Positions 1 through 9,714 of a DNA stretch of 64,000 nucleotides are shown piece after piece. Numbering within the stretch: the first letter of the stretch is position 1; every line of letters starts with the position of its first letter. Source of the stretch: Liopterus haemorrhoidalis. Taxonomy: Eukaryota > Arthropoda > Insecta > Coleoptera > Dytiscidae. The stretch is taken from positions 36,486,301-36,550,300 of the forward strand of contig OZ020622.1 in assembly GCA_963971575.1 (NCBI GenBank), written 5' to 3'. The position numbers were made by a program, and so were the translations under genes. A model generated the notes under the pieces. The model saw only the letters and a list, made by a program, of their open reading frames with translations, had not been told where the DNA came from and searched no databases.

Positions 1-4
1 AGGT

Positions 5-145
5 CGTGATAGAGACCTAAGTTTTCATCGTGTTCCGAAATGTGGCAAAGAAAATGTGTCTCTGAATTTACGTGGCGGTGCACGTGTAATTATGGACAGA
101 AGACAAGCATGGGAATATGTTCTTAGAAGTGGAATAGTATATTTT
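5..145 (+). CDS. THAP zinc-finger domain, N-terminal part (partial)
   Basis: Reading from base 5 the + strand gives a run with SFHRVPK, then RRQAWEYVLRSG, which is the order seen in the first half of a THAP (C2CH) DNA-binding domain: the SFHRFP-like loop followed by the W-containing helix. The first Cys pair would lie left of the window, so the gene enters from the left edge. The frame stays open to a stop near 172, but homology ends about 145. The second half of the domain resumes at 691 after a 545-bp interruption holding two hairpin repeats. THAP domains occur in host regulators and in P-element transposases; this piece cannot tell which. Confidence 0.6.
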
Positions 146-152
146 GTAACAA

Positions 153-249
153 GGTTGGAATGAGAAAATTCGATGCGAGTGGATCATTCCGAGCGCGAGC
201 CGCAGGCGAGTGTGAGGAACCATGAGCATCGAATTTTCTCATTCCAACC
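153..249. repeat. Small palindromic repeat (97 bp)
   Basis: The left arm starts GGTTGGAATGAGAAAATTCG and the right arm is its reverse complement, ending at 249. The loop is short and GC-rich (GAGCGCGAGCCGCAGGCGAG). It sits between the two halves of the THAP domain. No transposase. The architecture resembles the hairpin at 39407-39490. Confidence 0.7.
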
Positions 250-264
250 GAGTCACAGACCCTA

Positions 265-686
265 CTTTCTCCACGACCACCAGAAAAAAAAAAAATAACA
301 AATAATTATTTTAACAAACATTTTATCTTAACAAATAATTTATATTACATAACAAATTAATCAATTAATTAAAGTAATTTATTTTATTTATTATTTGTTT
401 AATTTTAATTTAATTTGCCGCACATCGGGCACTATTTTAGGTTAGGAAGTTATGTTGCATTTATTTAATGTAAACGTTGCATATATCTTAATGCAACCCT
501 ACAAAAACAAAAGACAACAAGCATGGTATAGTTATTCCATAACAAGTGATGGAATGAAATACACGCAAAATGCATATGCAGATAAGTGCTTTAGAATAGC
601 ATTCCAACTCTTGTGTTAGAATATTAACTTTCTGTAGTCAAAATTGGTTTTAGAATTGGTAAATTCTATAGTGGTCGTGGAGAAAG
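265..686. mobile_element. MITE with 16-bp terminal inverted repeats
   Basis: CTTTCTCCACGACCAC (265-280) is matched in inverted orientation by GTGGTCGTGGAGAAAG (671-686). The interior is AT-rich with no open frame. It lies in the interruption of the THAP domain, either inside a true intron or as a direct insertion. No clear target-site duplication (TSD) is visible. Confidence 0.6.
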
Positions 687-690
687 ACAG

Positions 691-750
691 TTAAAGACCA
701 TTTTAGAGTGTGTTCCCGTCATTTTACAAAGGAGGATTATTTTTGGCCCA
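691..750 (+). CDS. THAP domain, C-terminal part (partial exon)
   Basis: The + strand encodes KDHFRVCSRHFTKEDYFWP, matching the VCSxHF signature that carries the third zinc ligand (C) and the final H of THAP. Spacing from the conserved W of the first piece to this C is about 18 residues if the interruption is removed, as in normal THAP domains. A consensus splice donor (A|GTATGT) follows at 751. An AG acceptor ends at 690, but the reading phases of the two pieces do not join cleanly at the most obvious sites, so a broken gene is possible. Confidence 0.6.
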
Positions 751-892
751 GTATGTAATATACATAACGGTAAAACCTGCGCAAAATGTTAGATTAATTA
801 ACATTTTTTACAGTATTAGATATAAAATAAATAACATATTTAATATATCACCTTCAATTATAACCCTAGAGGTTACTTGGGCACTGATGGCC

Positions 893-1010
893 GGTTGCTA
901 AAGTAAGAATTATCCCTAACTCAAGTTAAAATAATTTGTTTTTGTATGTTGTAACATATAATAACAAATGATTTTAACTTGAGTTAGAGAAAACTCTTAC
1001 GTTAGCAACC
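893..1010. repeat. Hairpin MITE (118 bp)
   Basis: Imperfect inverted repeat. The left arm begins GGTTGCTAAAGTAAGAATTA and contains CTAACTCAAGTTAAAAT. The right arm carries ATTTTAACTTGAGTTAGAG and ends GTTAGCAACC. Non-coding; no family assignment. Confidence 0.65.
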
Positions 1011-1184
1011 CGACATTAGAAAACGGAAAATTTCATTTAACGCAACCCTCATATTGAATAATAAATTAATTTCAATAAATATCACATGAAGATACCATTG
1101 AACCTGTCAAAAATATCATATCTGCGTCAGCCATGATTTAAATTGCAGTGGCACCTCTATCGGTAGTGTCAGATGACAATAGCT

Positions 1185-1500
1185 AGTGAGATGTTTTAAT
1201 GAGACAGACATATAAACACATTGGCTATCGCAGTCTATCGGAGAGAGCGTACATATTGTATGCCTTTACATAACCTAACATAATGTCACAATTAACAAAT
1301 CTTGCTCAAAATTACAAAGACGGACAGTAAATATTATCAATTTAGGTAATTAGGTAGTTATAATCTAAGACAACAGAATTATAAGAACGATAATACATAC
1401 AAATATTTTACTAAGCTAAATAGTGGGTTTCAAAATTCACAGATGGCGGACTATTCGTAACGTGTTAATTTCTAAATTGCTATGAACGGCCTCTTATATT
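1185..1500 (+). repeat. Dispersed repeat, first copy
   Basis: Contains TTTTAATGAGACAGACATATAAACACATTG, about 60-70 percent alike in order and wording to 36655-37000 (shared blocks include ACATATAAACACATTG, ATAACCTAACA, AAAATTACAAAGACG and CAATTTAGGTAATTAGGT). The second copy lies inside a hAT-like element, so this may be that element's internal part. No coding. Confidence 0.55.
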
Positions 1501-1689
1501 TCGGGATTGCGCTAAACTAGTGCTGCCATCTGGCAACTGACGATTCTATCGTAAAGTTTGATAAAGTTCTAACGTAATATTTCACGGTAAACGTACTCAG
1601 AACGTTTTTACGTACAAGCGCTATTTGTGTTGTTTACAGGAAATTGAAAAAATTCATCTCGGCTAAAAATTAAATCGTGAGCATTTTTG

Positions 1690-1847
1690 AGTGATTATTT
1701 TTTACAACTTTCGATGTGGATTAACCCAACAACAGTTCATCGATGAACTTAATTCGACTTTTGGCGATGAATCACTATCAAGGTCTACTGTTTAGCGATG
1801 GTTTGCCGACTTAAATTGTGGCCGTAGTTTGCTTAAGGACGAATTTA
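1690..1847 (+). pseudogene. mariner transposase N-terminal fragment
   Basis: Frame from about 1711 reads NFRCGLTQQQFIDELNST..RSTV*RWFADLNCGRSLL, the helix-turn-helix region common to SETMAR-like mariner transposases. It has one in-frame stop and is cut off by the TA-flanked element that starts at 1848. No upstream start or inverted repeat is clear. Confidence 0.7.
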
Positions 1848-3143
1848 CCATTATACAGTTTTTGACAGCAATATAAATCGTGTTCATTTTCATTTGCAAC
1901 ATAGACAATTAGTGTGTATACTTTTGTTCATTGCTGATTTAAAAATTAATCAACATGTATACAGATGAAGAAAAAATAATGATGGTAACTTGGTATAACT
2001 CCCAAATGAGTTTAAGAGAAGTTTCTGCTGTATTTAGTGCAACTTATCCAGATCGGCCAATACCAAATCCCTCTACAATTTCAAGACTAGTTAATAAATT
2101 TCATCGCGAAGGATGTCTTAAGTCAAAACATAATAAAAAAAAGAACAACATCCCACGTGCTAACAGAAGAGACACAGTTGGAAATATTATTACAAGTGTA
2201 AGAAAAAAATCAAAATACTTTAAGATCAATTGCACAAATCGTTGGTGTCAGTATTGGATCTGTTTTTAACTTCTTAAAAAAAGAAAAGTTTCGATCATAC
2301 AAATTTCAAAATCATCAAGAATTGTTAGAAAGGGACACAGCAGTACGTATGGATTTTTGTTTTGAAATGTTAAAAATTAATTCCGACCCAACAATGCTTC
2401 AAAGAATTTTATTTACTGACGAAGCAACGTTTACTCTAAATGGTGAAGTGCACAGAGAAAATTTTAGGTACTGGAGTCGATAAAATTTACATTTGTTTCA
2501 TTCCTCCCGAACTCAAAGGCCGCAAAAATTAAATGTTTGGGCAGGGATGATAGGAACCAATATTATAGGGCCTTATTTTATTGACGGTAACCTTAATGCC
2601 GCAAAATATCTAGCCCTTTTGCAAAACCAAATATTACCTGCGTTGCGAAACGTGAATATTAATGGACAAATATGGTTTCAACATGATGGCGCACAAGTCC
2701 ATTATTCTAGAATATTTACATAGAACTTTCCCAAATAGCTGGATTGGAAGAGCAGGGTCGATGAATTGGCCAGCGAGATCTCCGGATTTGGCACCCAATG
2801 ATTTTTTTTTATTGGGGATATTTAAAGGCCAAAGTATATAATGGAGAACTTAGGGATGTTGCTGAACTGCAAGACAAAATTGTTCTAGCATCCAACAATA
2901 TACCTCAAGAGCAATTGCTGAATGTTTTAAATCATTTTTATGATCGCTTAACATTTTGTATGCAAGTAAACGGAGAAACTTTTGAACATTTATTATAAGT
3001 TTTTATTAGTTATTTATTTATTATTTTTTATTTTATTTGTTTTTTCAATAAAATATTTTGATTTTGCTAGTAAATATGGTTTTTTCTATGTTGCAAATGA
3101 AAATGAACACGATTTATATTGCTGTCAAAAACTGTATCCATGG
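1848..3143 (+). mobile_element. Tc1/mariner-superfamily transposon, copy 1
   Basis: Terminal inverted repeats of about 58 bp begin CCATTATACAGTTTTTGACA on the left and match the reverse complement of the right end (CCATGGATACAGTTTTTGACA). TA flanks both ends (1846-1847 and 3144-3145). It holds one transposase gene broken by frameshifts. A second copy, identical for most of its first 300 bp of coding, starts at 44770. Confidence 0.9.
1955..2998 (+). pseudogene. Tc1/mariner transposase (DUF4817-type N terminus), degenerate
   Basis: The gene begins MYTDEEKIMMVTWYNSQMS, a helix-turn-helix of the DUF4817 kind (residues 1-60). Three catalytic blocks follow in broken frames: LFTDEATF (first D, near 2416), WFQHDGAQVH (second D, near 2681) and NWPARSPDLAPNDFF (third D, near 2795). 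Spacing between the last two acids is about 33-34 residues once frameshifts are allowed for. A poly-A run near 2140, a stop at 2480 and indels near 2700-2745 and 2812 break it. Would cut and rejoin DNA at TA sites if intact; this copy cannot. Confidence 0.85.
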
Positions 3144-3145
3144 TA

Positions 3146-3713
3146 ATGACATAGTGCATTAAAAAATAAATTCACTGTATAAAAAGGAATCATTTCTATG
3201 GAAATTTGGTAAAAAATAAATAAATAAATAAATAAATAAACAAAATAATAAAATATATTTCACTTTTATTTAGTTCATTTTATATATTATAAGTGAGAAA
3301 AGTTTAAGAAGCGCTGGTCGGCAACATGCTTTTGCTGTTCATGACTGACCAAATATGTTTTTATTAAATAATTTTCTCGCAAGTGAAGTTGCTACTCTCG
3401 TTTATGCTTTCTCTTTGGAAAGCTATGTAATCTCATGTCAGTCATATGTCATAAGTCAAATATTAAAATACCTTTGTGATTATTTTAATTAGTAATGAAA
3501 CGGGTACAGTAAAAGGGGTTGAACTTGCCCAAAAAGTCGAAAAATTAAAGAGAAGAGAATATTTAAACATCAACTATCTTTTCACATAAACAATTACATA
3601 TATAGTGTTCATTTTAAATTGCTCACAATTGCTATATCAAGAACTATAAGAACTACGAGGTTGCTTAAATTAGACAATAAATAATATTTTATAGGATGTT
3701 TCTTTTTGATACC
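3146..3713. other. Non-coding stretch with (AAAT)n microsatellite
   Basis: AT-rich. A short tetranucleotide run of AAAT/AATA lies at 3207-3242. No gene, RNA or clear element end is visible otherwise. Confidence 0.6.
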
Positions 3714-4012
3714 TTAACCTTCCGGCGGTCGCGCCGTTGTAAAAAGTACAACAGTGGTTGTTTTTAGCAGGAGCATGACATTTATTTTTTTGGCAGCTCA
3801 CCCTGGTTTTCCTCCCTTGACTAGTCCACTACCATTTCCCCACCCAATCATTCATATCCGCACTTCCGATCAGTGCCCAAAGACAATCCAAACTGGCGCT
3901 ATCACACAGTGTTGTACTTTATGCAACGCGAGACTGGTAGAGTTGCAGTTTTTTCTAAAAGTTTGACATTTAATTTTTTATCTATTTGCAAGTTTTAAAG
4001 TTTATCAGTGTT

Positions 4013-4195
4013 ATGGCATCAAGAATAAAGTTTAGTGATATTCCGCTTATTCTTCAAAAGCTTTCAGATGAAGAAAATGGAGGCGATTTGGATGTTTTTG
4101 AAAGTAACGGTGATCTTAGTGACAAAAACATAGAACCAGATGATTATTGCAAGCTGAGCAAGATCAGGCTGAGCAATAAGCACATTCTTCTTTGA
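4013..4195 (+). pseudogene. piggyBac transposase N-terminal remnant
   Basis: ATG at 4013 opens MASRIKFSDIPLILQKL followed by a strongly acidic, Asp/Ser-rich stretch (residues 22-47), the usual style of piggyBac N termini. The frame ends at 4195, just before the out-of-frame zinc-domain remnant. The core with the catalytic Asp triad is absent, so this is a deletion derivative. Confidence 0.6.
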
Positions 4196-4196
4196 A

Positions 4197-5252
4197 CAAA
4201 CCAGCAAAGAAAAAAGGAACATGTTGTCTCTGCGGGAGAAAATAGAACTCATCAGCCACCATGAAGTGTGACCAGCAGTGGCGCAGCCAGGATTTTGTCT
4301 TGGGGAGGGCCGAATCAAATATCGAGGGCACGCGGGCCGCATGCGGCCCTCAACCTTATTTTTTGTGGCATCAAAATCACTTGAGCTTATTTAGGGGGAA
4401 AATATATTTAAAAATGTAAAATATACTCTCTTCCCCTTTTCTGTTTATAAAAAAATGTCAAGAAACCCTTCGGGATATTTAAAGTTCCGTCACTGCTTAT
4501 CATTTTGTATGTAAAATAGACTGCGACCCAAATCAATTCGACACCCCCGCTGTTGGATATTGATGTTTATATCAAATAATAATTCCATTATTTGTTGATA
4601 AAAAAATGTAATTGTTAATCCATGTATCAAAAACTTTCACTTGATTTTTTCTTCGATAAATACATATTTATTTATTATTTCGTGGGTTTTGAAGTCTCAT
4701 TATTTTTCCTACTTATGTTCAGTTCTCTAAATCAGCCGCTTGGCCACAATTTGTACCAAACGAACAGACTCGTGTGAAGGTTATACCGAAGTCAGATTTC
4801 CACTTTATCTAATCTGAATCGAGTAATTAGTTGTTTAAAACAGTTTTATCATTTGACTGGGCGAATGTTTTAGTCGATGTGTCAGGGGGAAAAAGGATCA
4901 ACGCTCCCCTTCATAAAATTCGTTGGAGCATATTTGGAAAGTGATGTATTTTCACTTGAACAATAACGGCCCCTATCAAGAGTAAGCAATCTTAAAAAAA
5001 TGTTTATTTATACGAAAAAAAAAATAAATAAAAATTGCCAATATTGTTTACAATGAAGTAATTTAAAAATTAACTACTGTTGTGGTTAACAAATTTTATC
5101 ATTAACTCTCAGAGCAGCGCCGTGTAATCTGCTGGTCCTGGGAGGCCCCCCCCTCTTGGCTGCGCCACTGGTGACCAGTATTCTCGTTTCATTTGCAAAA
5201 AACATGCAAAAAAACAAACAGTTTGTTTGACATGTATAGAAGAAAAATGAAT
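4197..5252 (+). pseudogene. piggyBac C-terminal Cys-rich domain, split by a hAT
   Basis: 4197-4275 reads NKPAKKKGTCCLCGRK, one stop, then ATMKCDQ. The same frame resumes after the hAT at 5179 with YSRFICKKHAKKQTVCLTC. Together the Cys/His order (CxxC...C...CxxH...CxxC) is that of the zinc-binding domain at the end of piggyBac transposases, which binds the inverted repeat. It is interrupted by the 895-bp hAT and by an in-frame stop. Confidence 0.75.
4276..5170. mobile_element. hAT non-autonomous element with 8-bp TSD
   Basis: Starts CAGTGGCGCAGCCAGG and ends CTTGGCTGCGCCACTG. Flanked by the direct repeat GTGACCAG at 4268-4275 and 5171-5178, the 8-bp duplication expected for hAT. No transposase frame. 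Right-end fragments of the same type occur at about 23190-23224 and 24363-24419. Confidence 0.92.
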
Positions 5253-5476
5253 GGATTTTGCTACCTTGAATAATATTATTTTAGTTTTTAGTTGTTTTTT
5301 TTTTACCTTTAAAGATTTGTGCAATAAAAGTGTGCTTTTTAAGTTTAAGTACTTAATTTTGTGCTTAATCTCCAGTCTTATGTAAAAGGTATTGATGTTT
5401 TTTGATAAATAAATCAAGTAAAAATAATATATTTATCAGAAAATATCTTAACATTGGTTAAAAATATAATTAAACG

Positions 5477-5840
5477 CAGGGCCGGCTCAGAGGTCGGGAC
5501 TTCGGGGATTATTCCCGAGGCTCCGCGCTTTCATATTTCTAGGGTGACCGTCCATCCCGGTGTCCTGAAGACGCCCGATTGTCCCGGTTTTTGAATCTCT
5601 TTGCTCTTTAGTTTGAATTTGGATAGGTGCGGACCTTTTTTTTTTTTTGCTCTTCACTTTGAATTTAGGAGGTGAGGACCTTTTTTTTTTTTTTTGCTCT
5701 TCATTTTGAATTTGGGAGGTGAGGACCTTTTTTTTTTTGCTCTTCACTTGGATCTGGGAGGAAACAAAGACCTTCTTTTTTTTTTCCCAACATTTTTTAC
5801 AAGTTTTCCCGAGGCCCCGCGAAACCCACAGCCGGCACTG
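5477..5840. mobile_element. hAT MITE (CAGGGCCGGC ends) with internal tandem repeats
   Basis: Ends CAGGGCCGGCT and AGCCGGCACTG, flanked by 8-bp TSD ATTAAACG (5469-5476, 5841-5848). Inside, a unit of about 47 bp built around GCTCTTCACTTTGAATTTAG, AGGTGAGGACC and a T-run repeats three to four times (about 5598-5775). The tandem unit has the same wording as part of the hAT at 19947-20246. Confidence 0.92.
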
Positions 5841-5954
5841 ATTAAACGGTTAAAAATATAATTAAACGATAAAAAATATGACTTTTATGGATGTTGTAAA
5901 AAGTCCAACGCGCGGCTGCTCGTGTGCCTTTTTAGGGCGCGACTGCCGAAAGGT

Positions 5955-6505
5955 TAATACAAGGAATTCTCCTCTATGGTTCGGAAATATGGGGATGGAA
6001 AGAGTGGGAAGAAGTAGAACGAACACAAGAAACGTACATTAAATGGACATTGGGATTAGATAGGCAAACACCGTGCTATATATTACTATCGGAAACAAAG
6101 AGAGACAAAATAAGACTAAAAAGAGCTGTAAAATATGAACAAAAAATTCAAGCTTGCAATAACGAAATGCTGAAGGGAAGCTGGAAAGAAAGAGAAAATA
6201 ATACACAAACAAATGGGAAAACCGAAAGAAGAAAAGCAGGAGGAAGTAGTTGCAATTGAACAAATAACAACAGAAAGGGATAGAGAGGTACAGCTGCAAA
6301 AATCAACAAGTCTAGGTATTTTAAAGAATATGGGAGAATACAAAAACAATCGCTGCCACAATATCTGTAAAACAGCAACAAACCCCAAAAAACCATAGCT
6401 AGATTTAGGTGTGGAAATGAGACAAAGGCAAGCAAATATTGGAAAGAAGAAAATGGGAGATTATGTAGAACATGCGGAGAAGCAGAAGAAACAATAGAAA
6501 AGAAG
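5955..6505 (+). pseudogene. LINE ORF2 C-terminal fragment
   Basis: Translation reads LIQGILLYGSEIWGWKEWEE, ERTQETYIKWTLGLDR, then ETKRDKIRLKRA, the region after the reverse transcriptase core in insect non-LTR elements. Further on, RFRCGNETKASKYW and LCRTCGEAEETIEH form the C-terminal Cys/His zinc knuckle. Frameshifts at about 6250 and 6395. Truncated on both sides; its left edge meets the TTAA of the piggyBac-like element. Confidence 0.8.
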
Positions 6506-6579
6506 AGAGAGCAATAGCAATATAAAAGTAAAAAGGGCATATTTTAGTTATAAGTTTATGTATAATATAAATGTATATA

Positions 6580-7524
6580 CAGGGTGTTTGTTTGAAACGG
6601 GGCACCTCGAATAACTCCTTTATTTTAAGAGATACAAAATTCTTCAGAATAAAAGTTAAACTAGACAAAAAGGCCCATCTAAAGGTTACAATAAGAATTC
6701 TGAGGCACTTCCGGTTTCACCGGAAATGATGTCAACTTTTGATCTAGCATAGGGAATCGATAATTTTATATTTTTTTCCTAAAAGTAAATTAAATTAGCT
6801 TTACAATGACACCAAAAAGTCATATTTTTATGTTAACCATTTCAAAATGGCGACCATTTATTTACAAAATAATAATCAACATAAGTTTTACAAAGTTGAA
6901 CGTAGCAAGCTTTGAAAACAATGGAGTGTATCGGACAACACCAACGACGATAGAAGATTTACAAGAAAGGGTTAGAAGTGCAATCCGGGATATCCAAGAG
7001 TGTACTCTTATAAGGGCGATGGAAGAGTTTTTATTAAGAATGAGAAAATGTGTGGACAATAATGGTGGTTGGATCGAACATTTGGATTTTTTTTTTTTTG
7101 TAAAATAATTGTAAAAAGTAATAGTTTTTTTTTCTAAATAGTCAAATAGTTTATTTTAGAGATATTTTGTTTCTTTTTTTATTGTTTTCAAAGCTTGCTA
7201 CGTTCAACTTTGTAAAACTTATGTTGATTATTATTTTGTAAATAAATGGTCGCCATTTTGAAATGGTTAACATAAAAATATGATTTTTTGGTGTCATTGT
7301 AAAGCTAATTTAATGTACTTTTAGGAAAAAAATATAAAATTATCGATTCCCTATGCTAGATCAAAAGTAGACATCATTTCCGGTGAAACCGGAAGTGCCT
7401 CAGAATTCTTATAGTAACCTTTAGATGGTCCTTTTTGTCTAGTTTAACTTTTGTTCTGAAGATTTTTTGTATCTTTACAAATAAAGGAGATTTTCAGGGT
7501 GCCCCGTTTCAAACAAACACCCTG
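6580..7524 (+). mobile_element. mariner-type element with ~350-bp inverted repeats, copy 1
   Basis: Begins CAGGGTGTTTGTTTGAAACG and ends with its reverse complement. TA flanks at 6578-6579 and 7525-7526. Inverted repeats run inward to about 6920 and 7190, so nearly the whole element can fold. The non-repeated centre encodes a transposase C-terminal tail. The second copy is at 18616-19502. Confidence 0.88.
6926..7088 (+). pseudogene. mariner transposase C-terminal tail
   Basis: Reads VYRTTPTTIEDLQERVRSAI, then RAMEEFLLRMRKCVDNNGGW and IEHL, the C-terminal helix and final NGG.xEHL block found in Tc1/mariner-type proteins of arthropods. The catalytic domain is missing, so the element keeps only ends and tail. 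The same segment is at 18895-19057. Confidence 0.75.
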
Positions 7525-7536
7525 TATATTTCTATC

Positions 7537-8053
7537 TTTTTACTTGCCCGACCTTAATATATAAGGGGCAAGTATTGTAATCGCGAAAATTTTCGATGTC
7601 GAGATTTTGACTGATGACCACGTTTCATGGTCCAGGGAATCCAAAAAACCTATTTTCGAAGTGTCGTCCGTATGTGTGTGTGTCTGTGTGTGTGTGTGTC
7701 TGTGTGTCTGTGTGTGTGGCTGTGTGTATACACGATAACTCTAAAACGATTTAACTTAAAGAGTTCGTTCTGGTACTAAAAAATTCTCCTAATAATTGGG
7801 AAGAACCCTATTGTTTTTTATTAAAATCCGAAACCGGAAACGGAAGTTATTGAACTTTAAAATTTAAAAAAATTCGTAACTAGTAAACCAAGCCTTGGAC
7901 AAAAATTTGTATAGGACATAATTTGATGTATTTTTGAAGATTTACCTAAATCTTCTTTTAAATTAAAAAAAAAAAAAAAATTATGTATTTTTTTTATTAT
8001 TATTTTTTTTATGTGAGGGCAAGTCTAGCGGAGGTCTCCCTTCGCCACTGGTT
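7537..8053 (+). mobile_element. Rep-A microsatellite-bearing repeat, copy 1
   Basis: One end reads ACTTGCCCGACCTTAATATA, then AAGGGGCAAGTATTG. An internal (TGTG/TGTC)n tract is at 7673-7727. The other end reads AAGTCTAGCGGAGGTCTC, then CTTCGCCACTGG. Inverted copies are at 17187-17530 and 45061-45515 and a fragment at 52378-53365. No protein frame is conserved between copies. Copies sit in A- or T-runs. Confidence 0.85.
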
Positions 8054-8109
8054 TCTTTTTGTAAATAGTACTAAATATTTATTTTTGTTTTATTTTTTGT
8101 TATATATAT

Positions 8110-8690
8110 CTTATAACTTTTTGGGTGTACATCTCGACCCCACCCTCAAGTGGGGCCTATCCAATAAATTATGTAGCACCGTATATCTATTAAGAAATCT
8201 TATGGCCCCAGTTTCCAGAGAAATTGTTCGCATTACTTATTTTGCAATGTTCCAGTCGCAAATATCCTATGCCATTTTAGCCTGGGGACATTCGCCTGAG
8301 ACAGAAAGAATCTTTTCCTCACATCGGCGAGCTGTAAGAATTGTGGCCGAAGTCTCTTACCAAACAGACTGTAGGCTTTGTTTCCCTGAACTGGAAATTA
8401 TGACACTGCCTTCTCTATTTATTTACAATTCCCTATTGTATGCCCACAGAAACTTCAATGAACTTGTAACATATGAGCAGGTACATAACTACAATACTCG
8501 AAATAAAGGCAAAATCTATCCAGCCTATATAAGACTCCAAAAATCAAGAAATAATACTAATTATTATTCAGTATAAGTTCTTGAATTTACTGCCTGATAA
8601 TTTTAAATCTGAATGTTTTAATACTTTCAAAAATAAAATATAAAAATTTTTAACAGACAATCCATTTTATTCTGTCAATGAATTCTTGTC
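8110..8690 (+). pseudogene. LINE ORF2 C-terminal fragment (CR1/Jockey-like)
   Basis: Open frame from about 8119 reads FLGVHLDPTLKWGLS, ITYFAMFQSQISYAILAWG, HRRAVRIVAEVSY, HNYNTRNKGKIY: the thumb/C-terminal region after reverse transcriptase in CR1/Jockey-group LINEs. Past the stop at 8576 a shifted frame continues LLPDNFKSECFNTFKNKI and FYSVNEFLS, the usual end of such ORFs. The RT core is missing. Truncated at the 5' side near Rep-A. Confidence 0.82.
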
Positions 8691-8729
8691 ATAAATTTTA
8701 ACGCGCTTGTTAGCTAGTCTCTCTGAACT

Positions 8730-9714
8730 AGAGTATAGGGAAAACCGCATTTTTTGAAAACCGCGATTTTCGGTTTTTAAAAATCAAAATCCGCGGTTTC
8801 GGTTTCGGTTTTTCACGTTTTATATATTTTCTACTATAGATACTCTAAAATAAATCAATAAATTTTTATTATGTGTTGAAATACACTATTCGCGACTCCA
8901 AATAACAGTGATACATCTGGTGGCGGCTTGGTAAATTAAACAGAAGCGTATATTTGTATAATATTTGTAGTGTGTTGTGCTGCAGTTTATGTGAATTAAG
9001 ACGTATTTTTAAATATAGTGACTTAAATACAGTGCTTTTTTGCCGAAATATTGTTTGAACTGATAAATATTAAGAAAAAACTTCTTAAGATACATATACG
9101 CTTCTCGTCGGCGATCAACTGTCGTACGCAGCGCCGCCAACGTTAGTTTGAGTCGCGAATTGTACTGTACAATAAAAAACCATACAATAAATATACACTA
9201 CAACCTACGTAGCATACTAACTTAAGGTTTATTTAAATTTAAATAAAAGGCTTTTAAAAACACTAAACTATTTAAATGTTTATCATTTAAACGTGAACGC
9301 AATTTGGTGCAGAAGTTGGCGCTTAATGAAAATGTTCTTTCGTTATAGGTGGATGTTGCTTTAATAGTGGATAGTACACTCTGGCGCACTGACTTTCCCA
9401 TGCGCATTGCGTCTGGCGCCAATACATTTCTTTATGTTTGATATCTAATAAGAAAGAAAAGTCTAGTTGGTAGCATACATTAAGCACCTATCTACTGATA
9501 TTTTTTTAAAAATCTAATAAAGCCTTTATTTAAGAATAATACATTTGTTGCCACATTTGCGAGATTTTCTTCTTACCTTTGTATCTTTTTTCTTAAGGAT
9601 TAATATCTTAAGGATAAACTGAAAACCGCGGTTTTTTCTTGCGGTTTTGCGGTTTCGGTTTTTGTACTGAAAACCGCGGTTTTGCGGTTCGGTTATAACC
9701 GTTTCATAAACACT
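8730..9714 (-). mobile_element. hAT-like element with repeated AACCGCGGTTTT ends
   Basis: Both ends carry clustered AAAACCGCGGTTTT-type palindromes (8743-8820 and 9621-9710), suggesting subterminal transposase-binding motifs. The interior holds a hAT C-terminal dimerisation block on the - strand. It interrupts the 3' part of a LINE whose coding resumes as AT-rich tail to about 9860. The exact TSD was not found. Confidence 0.6.
9222..9422 (-). pseudogene. hAT transposase dimerisation-domain remnant
   Basis: Reads STYNERTFSLSANFCTKLRS, then RLNDKHLNSLVFLKAFYLN, the conserved ERxFS...tk.RsrL...n.l.fLk block near the C terminus of hAT transposases. About 66 codons; the DDE core is not present. 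The start shown is only the left-most possible one. Confidence 0.75.

Larger units (their letters stand above)
3718..5953 (+). mobile_element. piggyBac-like element, internally deleted
   Basis: The ends are exact TTAA duplications (3714-3717, 5954-5957), the piggyBac hallmark. The inverted repeats are CCTTCCGGCGGTCGCGCC on the left and the reverse complement of GGCGCGACTGCCGAAAGG on the right, 16 of 18 matching. GTTGTAAAAAGT(A/C)CAAC follows just inside both ends. It keeps the acidic N terminus and the C-terminal Cys-rich zinc domain of a transposase with the catalytic core missing. Two younger hAT insertions lie within it. Confidence 0.9.

Noticed and set aside
5487..5747. Lys-rich frame at 5487-5747 (-)
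   Set aside because: Arises from the tandem T-run units inside a hAT MITE; no domain.
6039..6668. Hydrophobic minus-strand frames at 6039-6668 looking like membrane proteins
   Set aside because: They are antisense to the LINE fragment, whose + frame has clear homology; purine-rich sense strand gives Phe/Leu/Ser-rich antisense.
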